Positions 49,401 through 62,351 are shown, numbered from the stretch's first letter. The stretch: DNA of 64,000 bases from Bradysia coprophila (GCF_014529535.1 NW_023503409.1:2604390-2668389); one strand, 5' to 3'. A program made the numbers and translations. Notes: generated by a model from the sequence alone, not told the origin.

Positions 49401-52400
49401 ACGTAGTGAAATTTGGCTGGTGTCGGGAGCATTTTTGTTTTCGTACGTTGCCAGATTATCCGAGTTAATTCGATCAATTTTGGAACCAAGTAGACAATGG
49501 TCTCGTTGAATCTTGAAAACGAAAAGTATCCACGAGCAATGGCCGAAAATATCTTATCCATCGAAGGATCGCTGGGCATTGTACAATTGAAAATACAAAA
49601 CTTTCGTTTCAATCGATTTGGAATATCGTTCCGTCCTCCGCCCGGGTGAATCATAGCAGCTAAAAATTGAAGATCCATAACGGTCATAAAATCTCCAGGC
49701 CGTTCCAGCGAATAAAATCCCTTCTGCTCAATCAATTGCCGGAATATTTCATTCGTTATTTGATCGCCCCACTCATTTATAATTGGCATATTAACATCAT
49801 CCACAAAGACAGTCATTCTTCTCTGACCAGGTGGTCCATATGTTAGACCGACACGCTTCTCCACATAAGATTCGATTATTTGCTGAAACATGTTTGGAGT
49901 AGTGGCAGACGAGAAGTTACAGGTTTTGATCAAATGTTCCTCAGCATTGTACGTAGCCATAAATTTCTTTATCATAACCGTCTTCGCGGTTCCCTGTTCA
50001 CCAATTAGCAGTACGGGTTTTCGCTGATCAGCCACTAGTTTGATAAGGTAAGCCGTTCGAATGTTGTCAATATTCGGAACCAAAATGCTGGCATATTCAA
50101 TAATAGTATCGTCCGGATAGATGAATTCGTCCACTTGACTGGCCCAATGGCGCCATTCTCCAGTTGGTGCAACGAAAAATTCAAAGATTGTGTCATTTTC
50201 GGGTTTTTTCGGCAGATCTGTTAGTTTTACCAAAAACGGAAAGATTTTAAAAATATTAGATTTGATGATGTGATCCAGAAAGCGCATTAGCTACAATTGC
50301 AACACTCATTTCACCAGATTTTTTTTGTTAAACACCAACAAAGGGAGAACTGATGCATGACAGAAAATATGAAACTTTCAGCTATAGAATCGGTGCCCTA
50401 ACTTTCTGGATGGGCATATACGATGTATTAGTTGAGATTCAGAATGGCCTGAGTAATTAGTCCAGTAAATTAAACTCTTTTGGCACAGTGTTTCTGGGCA
50501 GTACTCAAACTTCCAATCTATTTTCAATAGACAATCACTCTAACATCTTTCTAACCTTCCTAATTGCACCAATTCCAGCACATCTACAGTCTTCGATAAC
50601 TTCGAAAATATGAAAAATTGACTCACCAAATTTGGCTTTGTGGGTCGCAATGAACATTTCCAGTTGAATGCGATCGTCCAATTCAAGTAAAGCTCCCAAC
50701 GACCACATTAGTGCAAAAATAAATAATTTTTCCAGGTGTGCAGGCTTAGCGGATTTTGCTGTCGCTAGCAAACCATTCAAAATGTCGATAGTTTGACGAA
50801 TGTAAATTGCCTCCAGTACCATCATTTTGGAAGATAGTTTTGCATAAACGAACACTAATGCATCTTCATAAATCTCATAAAAACAAGTCCGCAACGTCTG
50901 AGATTCTTGCGGTGAACGTCCTAGTGAAACGCAAACGAGAAAATTGGAAAAAGGTCAATTAAGGTCGCATCTCTCTCTCTCACCCTTTAACCATGTGTCC
51001 AATATTGGCATCCACTTGAGTACCGACGAACTTAAATAGATTATTCCCACTCTACTCACAGTAGCTGGCGAAGCGTTGTCCACGTTGTCTGGCTCGAAAA
51101 CTAGCTTACAATTTTCAGCCATTACAATACGATCACCATTCGCCAACGTCAATGTTTTATTGTCGTCGAGCACGGAGTTTAAATTTTCGATCCACACCGC
51201 ATCAACCGGTCCATCCAAAATCAGCCACATGTATTCGGACCTTTTAACCTTGTGTGATCGTCGCCAGAGAGTCGAAAAAATGCCATCCATCCAATCATTA
51301 GTGGCTACATCAAGTCGACCGAACATTTGGGCTGCTGTTATGGCTTTAGGATTCATACGGACTTCTTTGTGCGGTTGACCCAAATCTCTGAAACTTCTCA
51401 GCAGTGTAGTGATGGCAGTGGTTTTACCTGAAATGGTTTGGATATCACACTGGAGTCCTAGACGTAAGTGAACTTTGAAAAAAAAAAATACCAGAACCAG
51501 TTGGACCCAACGTCATAATACCGTGTCGGACCAAAGAGGTTTCATACAACTGAATGACCTTCAGATTCCAATCTTTTTCATTCATCAAATTCAAACTTTG
51601 TGCACTTTTCTCTATCGCACTCTGAAGTATTTTGTACGAGGACGATGACAGTTTATTTCCAGGAAAGAGGTCATCAATTAGGGATAAGAATAGTGGAGCG
51701 TCTTCGTCAATTAGTTTCGATAAGTTCATATCACGAAGGACACGCATCACAATTTTCTCCTCTGTATCTTTCGGATTAGCTCGTTTCTGAGTTCCCAACG
51801 TTCGAAGAACCGAAATAGTGTTTCGCAAACCAAAGTCATAATGGACCTGTTTGCTTAGCTGTTCTTCACATAGCTTGTAGAGTGTGTAGAATTTCCTTGC
51901 TAGTATTACATTTTCCTTGAAACCACAACTGGCCAACTTAACGCGAATAATAATTTGACGATCTGGAACCATCATTGCTACTGACCGAAACAGAATTTTC
52001 AGATTTTCAGGCCTGTAATGTCATTGAATTGAATGAGGGCTTTTATCGAAGCTCGAAGAGAATGACGTACAGTTCTTGTCGTCCAGCATAGCCCGGATTC
52101 ATGGTAATGAATATTCCGAACTCTCGATCCATTGATACGACATCGCCATCGCTGAACACAAAATTTCGTTTTCTCTCTTTCTTGGCGTTCAATACGATGC
52201 TGTAATGTGATAATGCAAGAATTACCAGTCGTACGAAATCTCAAAAAATGGGCGTTGATTTACTTGATTTGTTGAGCGGCTACTGAGAGTACAGGCAATT
52301 CAATTCGATTGAATTCGTCAAAGCATCCCCAGGACCCAGATTGAGCAAGTCCTTTGAAAATGCGCCCCAATCCTCTGAAATCCATTTGATCCGAACAGTT

Positions 52401-55400
52401 AAACACGACCACAAACTTTCCGAGCGCTCTGCCCATATCTTTAGTTGTCTCAGTTTTTCCAGTGCCGGCAGGACCTGCAGGTGCTCCACCTAAACACATG
52501 CCTAAGGGAAAACACAAATTTAATTCTGGAGTTTACCCGTGCAATTAGGTAGAACTAACCAACTGCTTGAGCTAAACTTATGTAACATCGGTCAGTGAGT
52601 GGTGTTATGGCCAACCTCTCCACAACACCCAAATATTCATTTTGATAGAAAAAGTTGACATCAGTTATACGAACAGCTATTTCTTCCGTTTCACGATCAA
52701 AGTAAAATCGAGCCTGTTTCTGCCACTCAAAATCATTCACCTGTTTGATTCGCAACCGAACTAATTCATCAAATATGTCTCTCTATTCAAGAAAATGTCG
52801 AAAATTGAGTAACCACAAAGTCAGTGAATAATGGTCGATGGCCACACTTACTTGATGAACATGAATGGTCACCATGGTTTCATATTTGATTCGTTGCAAT
52901 TTTGTTAAATCAGTAAGCGTTAACTCGATAAACTCGTTCAAAAGGTCCAGAAATCGTTGATTGGTTTTCCGCATTATTCCCTTGTCCATTTTGCTTTTCT
53001 TAATTGCGGTTTCCGCTTCATTCGTCCACAAAACTTGTACGCCGATAAGACCAGCCTTGGGCATAAATTGATTTAAAATTTCGTCTATAATTCAACGTTC
53101 GTTTACTGACCTGTCCACAATACTCCTGAAAATCTTTTATGAACTCGAATTCCGGGTCAAACAGTTCAGAAGCAATTTTCGCCAATATTTCTTGCATCGT
53201 ATTTCTCATCTCATCCAACAGTCTACCGAGCCATATTTCAACACCATCGGTGCAATGGACAACGTTTTCCAGTTTAATCTGCGTTGAGAGGAATCAGATA
53301 ACCGAAGGCAAGTTACGAGACGATTTTTCCTTACGTGCTCTTTGTTCGCCGAATTTATTCCAATAATTTGATGTGAGGAATCCGGCGAAAATGTTACGGT
53401 AGCAACGGCATCGAAAATGCTCAACAAATGAGGTTGAATCGTCGTTGGATCTGATGATTGTCCAAAAATTTCGAGCAGAACCGGATCCGACACGAAGAAA
53501 AATCGAGGGAATATTAAACGCTTCGCCTCCAAGTATCCTGCAAATGAATCGAAATTGTGTTGCATTCGCTATGCTGTTTTAGTTGAGTGAATTTACGAAC
53601 CGGTCAATGACTTCTGGCATGATTCTAATTCTATGATCAAATTCGGAATGGCGGTCATCATGGTCTCATCACCAGCACATACTTCAACGACGTTTACGAT
53701 TTCGTGGGCACGCATTGTCAAGTCTTCAAACTTTTTATCAACTTCAGCGAATCGTTGCGCTTCTTCGGGTAAAGCAACGGCAATATCTCCACCAACGAAA
53801 ACTGCTTCCAGATACATCCACAAATTTTGAACTGAAAGCCATTTTTCAAGCACTTCACTCGTATCGCGTAATTTCCTCAGCCATGTCTTAATATCTTCCT
53901 TGAACGGTTTGTTATATCGATTTCCGTCCAACGAGTTCATCACCATGATGCTGTCTTCCAATAGGGAAATTATTTCCATCATTTCTGTACCCTTCAGCAG
54001 AATATCGCCTCGATTTTTGAATGGAGCCATCTGAATGTCAACTGATGACCATGATATGATCACTTGCGTCAGTTTTGTTTCTATTTCAGTTTCCTTGTCC
54101 GCTCCCAGGCATATATCATAAACATCGTCCTTGTACTTCAACAATGGAGCACCCAAAACATAACCCAAGGTTGTGTTCGGGTCATCGGTATTAAATTCAT
54201 ACGACATCAACTGTTCCAACGCTTGCCAGTGACGTTCTTTCATTCCATCTTTTGTCATCAATTCAAGCAGTGGACACAGTTCATTGAAGTCGTCGATTTT
54301 TTTATTAAGATCGATGTACGCATTCCAATTTTGCATTCCTTTTGGTAGCGATCGACATCGCAACTGATAGTCCATTATTTCAGCTCCGATACTCTCAATG
54401 TTAATGTCGGTCCATTTGACATCATTGTATCCGTCAATTGTTTCCAGAACGGTTAGATAGAGCGAATACAATTTCAACAAAAGAACGAAGTCTTTTTTGC
54501 GTTGATGCAATATGGGATAGTCGGTGATAGGCAGGCCAAATAACTTCTCACCGGTAGCGTATGTTTCGAATCGTATCCAAAGGTTTTGGAAACGTTCTTC
54601 AAATTCGAAGACCTAAACACAAAATTGAATTTTTACATTCAGAGTGATGCTGTCTAAGAATCGAAAGTGATTACCCGTTTGCTTGCTTCCTCTGCTGATA
54701 TATCCCGAACCATAGGTCCTTTATTTGCAAAATCTTCCTCGAATTTATCCAGGTCCTTGCTGAAGGCGGCTTTGCCATCGTTGAGTTGCTTCAGCAATGG
54801 TTTCTCCAATTTATAGATTTTGTTGGTAACATTCTTAGACTGGAAAATCAAGAAAAACGTTTGTAGTTCTGTTCTTCTGTGTCGTAGTTGATATTCTGAA
54901 GGCATTACCAACGCCATCATCTCATCGAACTTTTGACGTAGGTCTATGATCGAATTTTTTATCTCCTGTGGCACGTCGATGGAAAATTCATCAAACACTC
55001 GGTACGTTTCCAACATAGTGTTAATCAGCATGTCGATTCTAATAAATTAATTGATTTAATGAGAAGAAATTATGTTTAAAATGAGTGATCTATGAAAGAT
55101 TGCCACATGACGTCGCCTAAAGTCAAGTAGTATCTACGACTAGCAAGCAAAGGTTTAGAGATTGAACCGATTTTGTCGCTAGATAATTTTTAAATCAAAC
55201 AAAACATACTCAATGCTGTCGTCCTTAATTGCATCCAGACAATTCATAGCCAAACGAACATCATCCAAATCTTTCAAATTCCGTGTCAGAACCACTTGTT
55301 GTTCGTTGATGAAACCAACCATCGAACTGACTTTCTTATTGCATGCTTCACTCAACCGTCTACCCACTTCCGTTTTCCTTTCTTTCGACAATTGAAGAAA

Positions 55401-58400
55401 CGAATCAAATGCCGGTTCTGCATTCACCAGAATAGCCCCAACGACAATACGTTTCTCAGCATCGATAATTTCATTTGTTTCAAGATCGTAAAAAATGAAT
55501 TTATCTCGAATGTTGACCGTCAAAGGATTTGACTTCACAAAATCTTCGATTATTTTCATTTTATCTTCTGCCCATAAATGTGAGTACTTTTGGTACATTT
55601 TCTGTGAGTGGAAAGCCGTTAAAACGCTTCAATTTTATTGTCAATGAGACAAGTTATTTGCTTACATTGAAGAGTTCTCTCAAATCCGGTTGTAATAAAA
55701 TCATGCCAAGAGAAAGACTTTGTGTATGCATGGTTCGTTCAACTTGTTTGTGCTCCCAAATGTACTTGAAAAATGATCGTTCACGGTTTACTTCCTCTGG
55801 AGTGCGAAAAACGTAGGTAAATGAAAATCATATTTCTGCTGTGGTTTGACTATTGATTTACACGGTTTTTTTTCGCATAGTAAGCAGTTAGATGTTTCTT
55901 TTTAACCAATAATGGTAAGTAAAAAGAAAACGAAACTACGAATGAACGGGTAAAGTAAAGTATCATAAGAAGCAGAACAAATATTAGGGTGGTCAAATTT
56001 CTGATGCTGTTTTCTCTGACAACAAAAATCTGTCGGGCTTTATTTTGTAATGTATTGACGAAAATATAGGTAAAGTAAAGAATATAGTAGATTCAGCAAC
56101 AAACGTTATATTTCAACGGAAGAAGTAAGACACTAAGCGATACAATGTTTGCTGTTGAAATTTGGTAAAAATCAATATTTTATAGCAGATTCTGATCGAA
56201 TTATATCGTTAAGAATTCGGCTACCCTACGGACTGATTGTTCGCTAGAGGTGTGCTATTTCTGATGTAATGAATTTTCAATGAAGAAACTTGGTATAACT
56301 TGGTAAAGTTAACGATTCGGTGCAAAAACGTTATTCTAAAGAATTCAATTCCATATGTTTTCCAATGCCAATTGAAAATTCAATCAACGAATTATATGTT
56401 GCAGTTTGTACCGTTCAGTGGTTTTTCTTTCTCTTTAAACTTTCAGTTAGTTACCTATTTCATGTAACGGCTTCTATTTTGATAAATTCGCTTTCATAAA
56501 AGTTACTTGGCATTACGTGAAAATCGAAAAAGAGAACGTGAAAATGGAAACTTCAGAGGAAAATACCCAGTTATTGGGAATGTATGACATTTTGCTGTAA
56601 GTTTTTGTTTGTCGGTGACAAATATCAGCAAGGAACTGTAATTAAAAATTAATTAGTGGTGGGGTGGGTTATATTACTATTAAGGGAAAATTGGATTTGA
56701 ATTTCTATTTTTAATTTATTGTTGATCGATCTACGAACAAGACTCCGTGGTATGGTTACATTGGATGTTGCGCAAGAAATTCATTACATGAGCTAACAAT
56801 TTTGTGATAAAAACAAACTCCCACATATGATTTTACTATGCTGGTGCATGTAATAAGGCTATTACATGTATAGGCAATAACCTTTACATCACTCGCATAG
56901 TAAAACGTTATACTACACACGGGAAATAAAGTGATATCTCGTATCACGATGAGTAAAAGTACCTCGGGCTGCCGCCCTCGGATACTTTTTCTCATCTGGA
57001 TACGAGATATCACTTTACTTCCCTTGCATAGTAATGTACTATTGAGCAAGTTGCTCAAAAATACATGTGGGAGTCTACGAGTATCAGAAAATTATTTCCG
57101 ATCTAATAAATTACGTCGGGGCAATCAATGTTATTCAGTTTTACCTACCAAATTCGAAATTTGAATTTCACATACAAATTCACGAAAAGTATTTTCCTTT
57201 CACGAATTTTGCAACTAATCAACTCTCAGCTGATTGAAGTAGTTTCAAAAAACATTTTCTCTTTACAAGTTTTGCAACTAGTTCAGGTGGGTTATCCCAC
57301 ATATTTTCGCGAGAGGCAATGTAATGTTCAACTTTCGATGGGGCAGGCAGTAAATATCAATTCTTGACAAAGTGTTGTATTGCTTTGACTTGACCAAAAT
57401 TGTTGAAAAATTTCTTTTATTCAACGAATTACTGACCAAGCAATACAACAATTTTATTAATATCAATTCATTCAAACATTCTTCAACACATGAGTACATT
57501 CCGTGCTTCCAAATTTTTATGTTAATGAGAATGAGTTGGGATGTTTTAGCTCGATCCCGAAGGTGAGGGCGGTATTCTCATTCTTCAATATAAAAATCTG
57601 TGTTTTACGTGATTAAGCAATGTAAATGCATTCATATGAGCGAAGCGCCAATTACATTGATGTAACACGTAAACAGGTTAATGTTAAGCAACATTCAATC
57701 AAAAATTCAGAAAAAAATCTTTTAACTTCCAGAAGATGATAATGAACAAACTTAACACACATACCAACTAGTTTCTTTCGCTTCTTCCTTTCTTCCGTTT
57801 GTGCGAGTTTTCCCCAACTACTAACACCACCAAATGTTTCCACAATATTTTTCAAAGTCTAAATGGAAAGCAATAAACTTCTGATTAAATTCACATTACT
57901 TCTACGTACTACACTGGGGCTATCTTACAAAGTCATATGATTTCTGAATCTCTTCGATTGGTGGATTTAATACACATTCTGGTACATGGAGCTCCAGGTA
58001 GGATAATGTAATTGGAGAACTGTAAACGAACAAATTTTCATAAAAAAATTGTGGTTCAGCTCAGACCAGGAAACTGAACTCATTCGTAAGCATTTTCTTT
58101 TTGAGAATCTCTAGTGACAGTCTGCTACTAGTTGCCATGGCATCTACACATTTTCCGAAAAAGTAACTGAACACATCCATGCAATCTGAGTGCAGGTCCA
58201 CTAAACCGTACGTGTACGAGTCCTTCGATACTTTGAACACTGGAAATACAAATTTTCGATTCTAATCTTCAGATGTTCCTACGCAGACTATGACTTAACT
58301 ACGACTAATTATATTTTTGAACGCTTACAATGATTGAATCGCTCTGATTCGGGGAAAAATACTTGTCTGTTGATTTTCTGGAATGATAGCCAGTCGTATT

Positions 58401-61400
58401 TGTCGATTGGTTTCCGGAGTTCTTCTCGATGGTTAGCATCAGTTTGTGACGATACCGGCAGCTGAAGAAGAGTTTCACCATTCTCATCGGTATCACTGAC
58501 TTCAATCATTTGGACGAATCGGTTAATGATTTCAACGGTTCCCAGTTCAGCCATTGCCGATTTTTCTTCAATTTTTTTATCTACCATCAAAGTGAGACGA
58601 GGTTTTGAGTCCGGGTCGATTGCAAATGTTCAAATACACTAGGCAACACAGGTCATGTACAGGGATAGTGATATAGTGCGTTGGATATGAAACACACAGA
58701 CGTGACTGGGACGAATGGAGGTGTGTTCCATATTCAGGGCACCAAGACCTATCCAACGCACTATGTCACTGTCCCTGTACATGACCTGTGTTGCCTAGTG
58801 TAATTTAAGTTTACCGATTTTGCTGCGATATTCGTTATTCAAATTGTAGAGATTTTCTATTGGTACTGGCTCATCGGGAATGATGACGAGCTCTGCATTG
58901 GATATATAGTGGAATGACGCATCGATTTTACGTCGTTTTGTTTCACTAATCGCTGTAAAGAAGTCTGCTACTTCATGGAGTACCTGTTTTGGAATGAATA
59001 ATTCGGTGGAAGAATGGAAAGCGAAGCATTTTGCTGCGTACTTCATCAACTTGTGTGAAGTACGCTGCTAAATCCTTGGAATCCCATTGCACAGTTTTAA
59101 GTCCCTCTTTAAATGCATCGTCCAATTTTCGGAATATTGGACGCGATATTCGTATGAACACATTGTCCACGGATAATCTGAGATCGTTGTTACGCTTAAT
59201 CAATTGTTTGAGAGTTTCAACAGCGTTCAATAAAACATCTCGATAGAAGCAAACTGTTTGCGACAAGCTGGGAATGTCTGATAAGAAAATTGGATCAGAA
59301 AACATTTCATTTGACATCATCTTGGGTAGCCGTTCGAACATCTAACCTAATCCTAATTTCAGCATTCCTTCACTCTCACGGATCAGTTCGTAAATGGATG
59401 CATGAAAGTTCACCTCCAACATGTGTGTATTGGGATTGCGTCGAATGACGCATTGACCCAATCGCGATCGAGCTGTTTCAGAGAAATCAAACCAAGCCGT
59501 GTGCTGCTCTTGTTCATATTTTAGAAACATGTCGGTCATGTAATTGTAGCATTTGACGGCAATTTGGGCTTTCTGATGTTTTACAACACACGGTTTCCCT
59601 CTAATGGCATTCATTACTTCATCGATGCGCTTTTGAAGTCCCCGAATCCACAGAATACGACCGTACACAGGTGGTGTGCCTTTCATTAATGGTGGATTGT
59701 CGCGAAGTTCGTTATAACTGCTTTCGATGATAGAAAAATGCATTTTTTTTCGTACCAGTTGGATATACAGAGGAAACACTCAAACACTTACGCATCCTTT
59801 ATTTCTTCCATTTCTTTCTCCAACATTACCGCAACATCTAAATAACGACGATCCAAACATAGACAGTTTAATTGCAATTTTTCGAATCGTTTAAGCAACA
59901 ACAGCATAGCACTTGTGTTCTGAATGGGTGCCATTGATTGCTTTACGAATTTTTGCATTCCAATTTCCGCAGCTTCTGTGGCTTTGTTCCATTTAATGTA
60001 ATCGGAATCGAATTGTTTCACCCTGGAAGCGTGTGAGCATACAATGGGTGTATAGTGACAGAATGCAGACCTCAATCAGAATGCAGGGTGTTTAGCCAAA
60101 TATTTGTTATAAATGTTAACTAATGCAATAAAGTCACGACTTGTAGCATCATTTATTTCGAACCAATATATGCAAGGCTCGGACGTTCACCATAACAAGA
60201 GAGATAAAAAAACGCCCCACACTTACCAATGGTTCGAATGAAAATATGGTTTCTCCGTAATTTCATTGAATTCAGACACAATTTGATTTCTGTATCGTTC
60301 CATTCCGCTGATTTTGATTTTGTCCAGCACGGAATACATTACTTTTGTGTCGATAATATGACCTATCTATGAAAATTATAGGTTTCATTTCGATAGTTCG
60401 TTAGTGGAACAGGAAATGTTGTCGTGACTACAACCTTTGAAATTCTATCCTGGAACTTATTTGATATTCCAAAAATGTACGTAATCGAACATGTCCATGG
60501 TGTTGTATTACCCATGTTCATGCTATTGATTACTTCGAAATAGCTGTTCTCGTATTTCTTCAGTAATTTATAGCAGTCCTGAGTGAAAAATGTTTGAGTC
60601 ATTCCGTAATTCAAACACTTGCAACGTCTTCCGTCTTCCACATCTATTGAACTTACCGAAAATTTTTCGATAGCGAAACTGGGTTTTTGTTGCAGTATTT
60701 TCAATGAACCACGTTCGTTCAAATGAGATCGACAGAGGATAACCAGTTGATTTGTGGTCTTCACTAAAAAGCTCGTCACTCTCTCGGACGTATTGTAATT
60801 CTTAGAATCGTTGTACACATCTCGTAATGCTGATACTAGTCGATGTATGGGTTCACAATTTTCACCCGGAGTACCAGTGTACAATGGATCCCAAAATGGT
60901 TGCAACCATTGAAGAGTTTCAACATTGTTTTCAGTTTCCAAAACAAGTGCATTGAATTCAGTTTCAATGGCTTTCCACTTCTGTGAGTAGCATACGAAAA
61001 AAAAAATTGTTTCAAATCAAATCACATTCAGGGTTGCCCTGAGAAGATTAAACTAAACCATACCTTTAGCAATTTGGCTCTGGTATACTCCAAACATGTT
61101 AAGTGATTTATGAACGGCCGAGATTTTAAGAAGTCAGAAATGATTCTATATCGTTCGAGTCTTTTCTGCCAGTACTTCAGTTCATGGAGGGGTCCAACGT
61201 CATTCGAATCTTTCACGATTTGTTTGTCTAAAGCAATTTTTAAAATTTTTTCTTTCCTGAGACTGCTCTTAGACTAAAACTTACCTTGAAGTAAGACAAT
61301 AGCTATTCGTTGAAGCCAACGGTCGAAATATTTTTTTACTTCGTCAACCAGGTCTCTGTTACGTGATGTAGCTTTGATCTGATGTGGAACTAACAGATGT

Positions 61401-62351
61401 CCTTTGAACAGTTTATGACTCACTTCGAAATCAGTCAAATTGTCCAATTGATGTTCGATTCCTTAAAATTGTAGGAATCGGTGCTTAATGAACGAAATTA
61501 TTTCATTTTACCAGCACCACTTACTCGAGACTTCCTTTTCGTCATTGCCTGACTGAACTTTCTCTTTACGCAGTCGCGGATTTGGTAACAAATTGAGTTC
61601 GCTTGTTAATCGATCGATTGCCACTTTGAGGGTCTCACTTTCTTCGACATTGAGCTCTTCCACTGTAATTTCCTAATAAAAGAAATACTTCATGAGGCTA
61701 CTGCGATACGACATGCGTCCGTAATGTTCTGTTGCCGTGAAACATTGGGTAAATGACTTTCTATATTCAAATAACATCACCTCCTTCATCGTATTTGTGT
61801 CCAGGTCATTATCATTTTGCGACCTACAAATAGCTGCACAGGGCCCCAAATGATTTTGTGTACATCCATCCGTACACACCACTCGCATCATTTCCTGATT
61901 TTCTTGATTCGGTTCATATCGACCCGTTTCTGTAAGTAATGTACGACTCATAGCTTTGGGCACACCTGATGCGCATATTTTCATTACCTTTTCCAGGGCA
62001 CTTCAACTTTGCGTACAGGAAAACGATCACAGAATGACCATTTTTCGAACAAAAACTATTCAGAATTTCTGTGTCTTCATCCGAATCGGCAACTCCCTCA
62101 ACAATGTCATCCACACTTATATTATAATGTTTTGCAACAAGTCCAAAGATGTGTCGCTGAATTGGTCCGAAGCCAGCAATGCGATTGTCTCGATTCTGCT
62201 TTGCATTGGCCAGCAGTTCTTCTTCAATTTCTTCCGGTGTTCGTTGTTTGATCTTAGGACGATTTCTGAACAATTTTTTTATTCTAGTGGCTACACCTAA
62301 AGACATGCCAATTCGTTTCAAATTTCGATCAGGATCGGGCTCTGGTTCCAT
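43297..62351 (-). CDS. Axonemal dynein heavy chain, DNAH5/DNAH8 class (outer arm), complete gene
   Basis: 39 exons follow GT..AG rules and keep one frame for 4,625 codons (4,624 aa), the normal size of DNAH5/8 heavy chains. This motor drives sliding of axonemal doublets. In insects that means sperm flagella and the cilia of chordotonal neurons. Domain order is N-terminal tail, linker, AAA1-4, stalk with microtubule-binding tip, AAA5-6 and C-terminal domain. Class marks are the extended N-terminus, [10 protein letters not shown] after AAA1 and the last residues [10 protein letters not shown]. The start chosen is the ATG at 62351 ([10 protein letters not shown]); an in-frame ATG further upstream is also possible. 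The donor of exon 2 (61781) is the least certain junction. Whether it is the DNAH5-like (CG9492) or DNAH8-like (kl-3) copy needs a tree. Segments are listed separately below. Confidence 0.93.
46501..48708 (-). CDS. Dynein heavy chain exons 31-33: AAA4 end, stalk, microtubule-binding tip, AAA5 start
   Basis: Exons: 48708-48594, 48530-47770 and 47706-46501. AAA4 Walker B reads [11 protein letters not shown]. The first stalk coiled coil runs to about aa 3291 (ending [12 protein letters not shown]). The microtubule-binding domain lies in the first third of exon 33 (from [15 protein letters not shown] to [11 protein letters not shown]). The second coiled coil (charged, [20 protein letters not shown]) then leads back into AAA5 ([48 protein letters not shown]). 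Confidence 0.92.
48761..50217 (-). CDS. Dynein heavy chain exon 30: AAA3 and first part of AAA4
   Basis: Largest exon of the gene (1,457 bp, about aa 2513-2999). The AAA3 Walker A is [14 protein letters not shown] (about aa 2585), with Walker [30 protein letters not shown] and [18 protein letters not shown] follow. The AAA4 Walker A is [14 protein letters not shown] (about aa 2949). The preceding intron (50626-50218) is 409 bp, longer than most here. Confidence 0.93.
50627..51427 (-). CDS. Dynein heavy chain exons 28-29: AAA2 module
   Basis: Exons: 51427-50984 and 50920-50627. The AAA2 Walker A GPTGSGKTT is split by the intron 51491-51428 between GPTGSG and KTT. Walker B reads [11 protein letters not shown] and is followed by [18 protein letters not shown] and the ASPATVSR sensor motif, all standard for the class. 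Confidence 0.9.
51492..52501 (-). CDS. Dynein heavy chain exons 25-27: AAA1 module
   Basis: Exons: 52501-52264, 52199-52071 and 52012-51492. AAA1 is the main ATP-hydrolysing site. Walker [14 protein letters not shown] is near aa 1982, Walker B is GCFDEFNRI and sensor region [16 protein letters not shown] is intact, so the motor looks active. The segment ends in the first half of the AAA2 P-loop. Confidence 0.93.
52560..55796 (-). CDS. Dynein heavy chain exons 17-24: linker and entry to AAA1
   Basis: Exons: 55796-55666, 55601-55210, 55038-54675, 54612-53601, 53537-53335, 53278-53111, 53055-52852 and 52782-52560 (about aa 1073-1971). This is the DHC_N2 linker that swings during the power stroke. 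Signatures in order are NRQ-type [42 protein letters not shown]-like [55 protein letters not shown] and the approach [16 protein letters not shown] that leads into the AAA1 P-loop. Confidence 0.9.
55797..57764 (-). other. 1,968-bp dynein intron 16
   Basis: By far the longest intron of the gene, since most others are 50-110 bp. It joins exon 16 (ending KKRKKLV) to exon 17 (starting EVNRERSFF) in phase. The extra length is largely repeat-like: the palindrome at 56921-57023, a caagcaatacaacaattttt/caaagtgttgtattgctttg pair near 57367-57460 and a gagcgaagcg motif at 57638-57647. Confidence 0.7.
56921..57023. repeat. 103-bp palindrome in dynein intron 16
   Basis: The left arm gggaaataaagtgatatctc and right arm gagatatcactttacttccc are reverse complements. 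Inner arms (atgagtaaaagta.. and tactttttctcat) continue toward a GC-rich centre cctcgggctgccgccctcgg. It is a candidate MITE or part of one; flanking actcccacatatg (56817) and catgtgggagt (57064) suggest a larger inverted unit. Confidence 0.6.
57765..62351 (-). CDS. Dynein heavy chain exons 1-16: N-terminal tail
   Basis: Exons: 62351-61988, 61929-61781, 61672-61525, 61461-61285, 61227-61064, 60980-60657, 60578-60435, 60366-60227, 60022-59792, 59720-59347, 59277-59042, 58983-58815, 58580-58329, 58239-58080, 58019-57929 and 57858-57765 (about aa 1-1072). This is the DHC_N1 tail that binds intermediate chains and neighbouring heavy chains. Recognisable pieces are [44 protein letters not shown] and LDLHSDCM-type helices. 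The intron 59346-59278 contains an in-frame TAG but is a proper 69-bp intron. Confidence 0.85.
58637..58800. mobile_element. 164-bp MITE inside a dynein intron
   Basis: Terminal inverted repeats of about 50 bp with few mismatches (CACTAGGCAACACAGGTCAT at each end) are flanked by TA at 58635-58636 and 58801-58802. The element sits in the 234-bp intron between exons 12 and 13. Removing it and one TA leaves 68 bp, the usual intron size in this gene. It does not disturb the splice sites. Confidence 0.8.

Noticed and set aside
59342..59344. In-frame TAG apparently interrupting the dynein heavy chain
   Set aside because: It lies in a 69-bp intron (59346-59278) with an AG/GTTAGA donor and a pyrimidine-rich ttcttatcag acceptor. 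Splicing restores the frame and joins LKLGL to DIPSLSQ, which fits the family.
60512..60572. A possible intron after MNMG in dynein exon 7
   Set aside because: Using the GT at about 60511 with the next AG gives a stop, whereas reading through gives [15 protein letters not shown], a conserved dynein segment.
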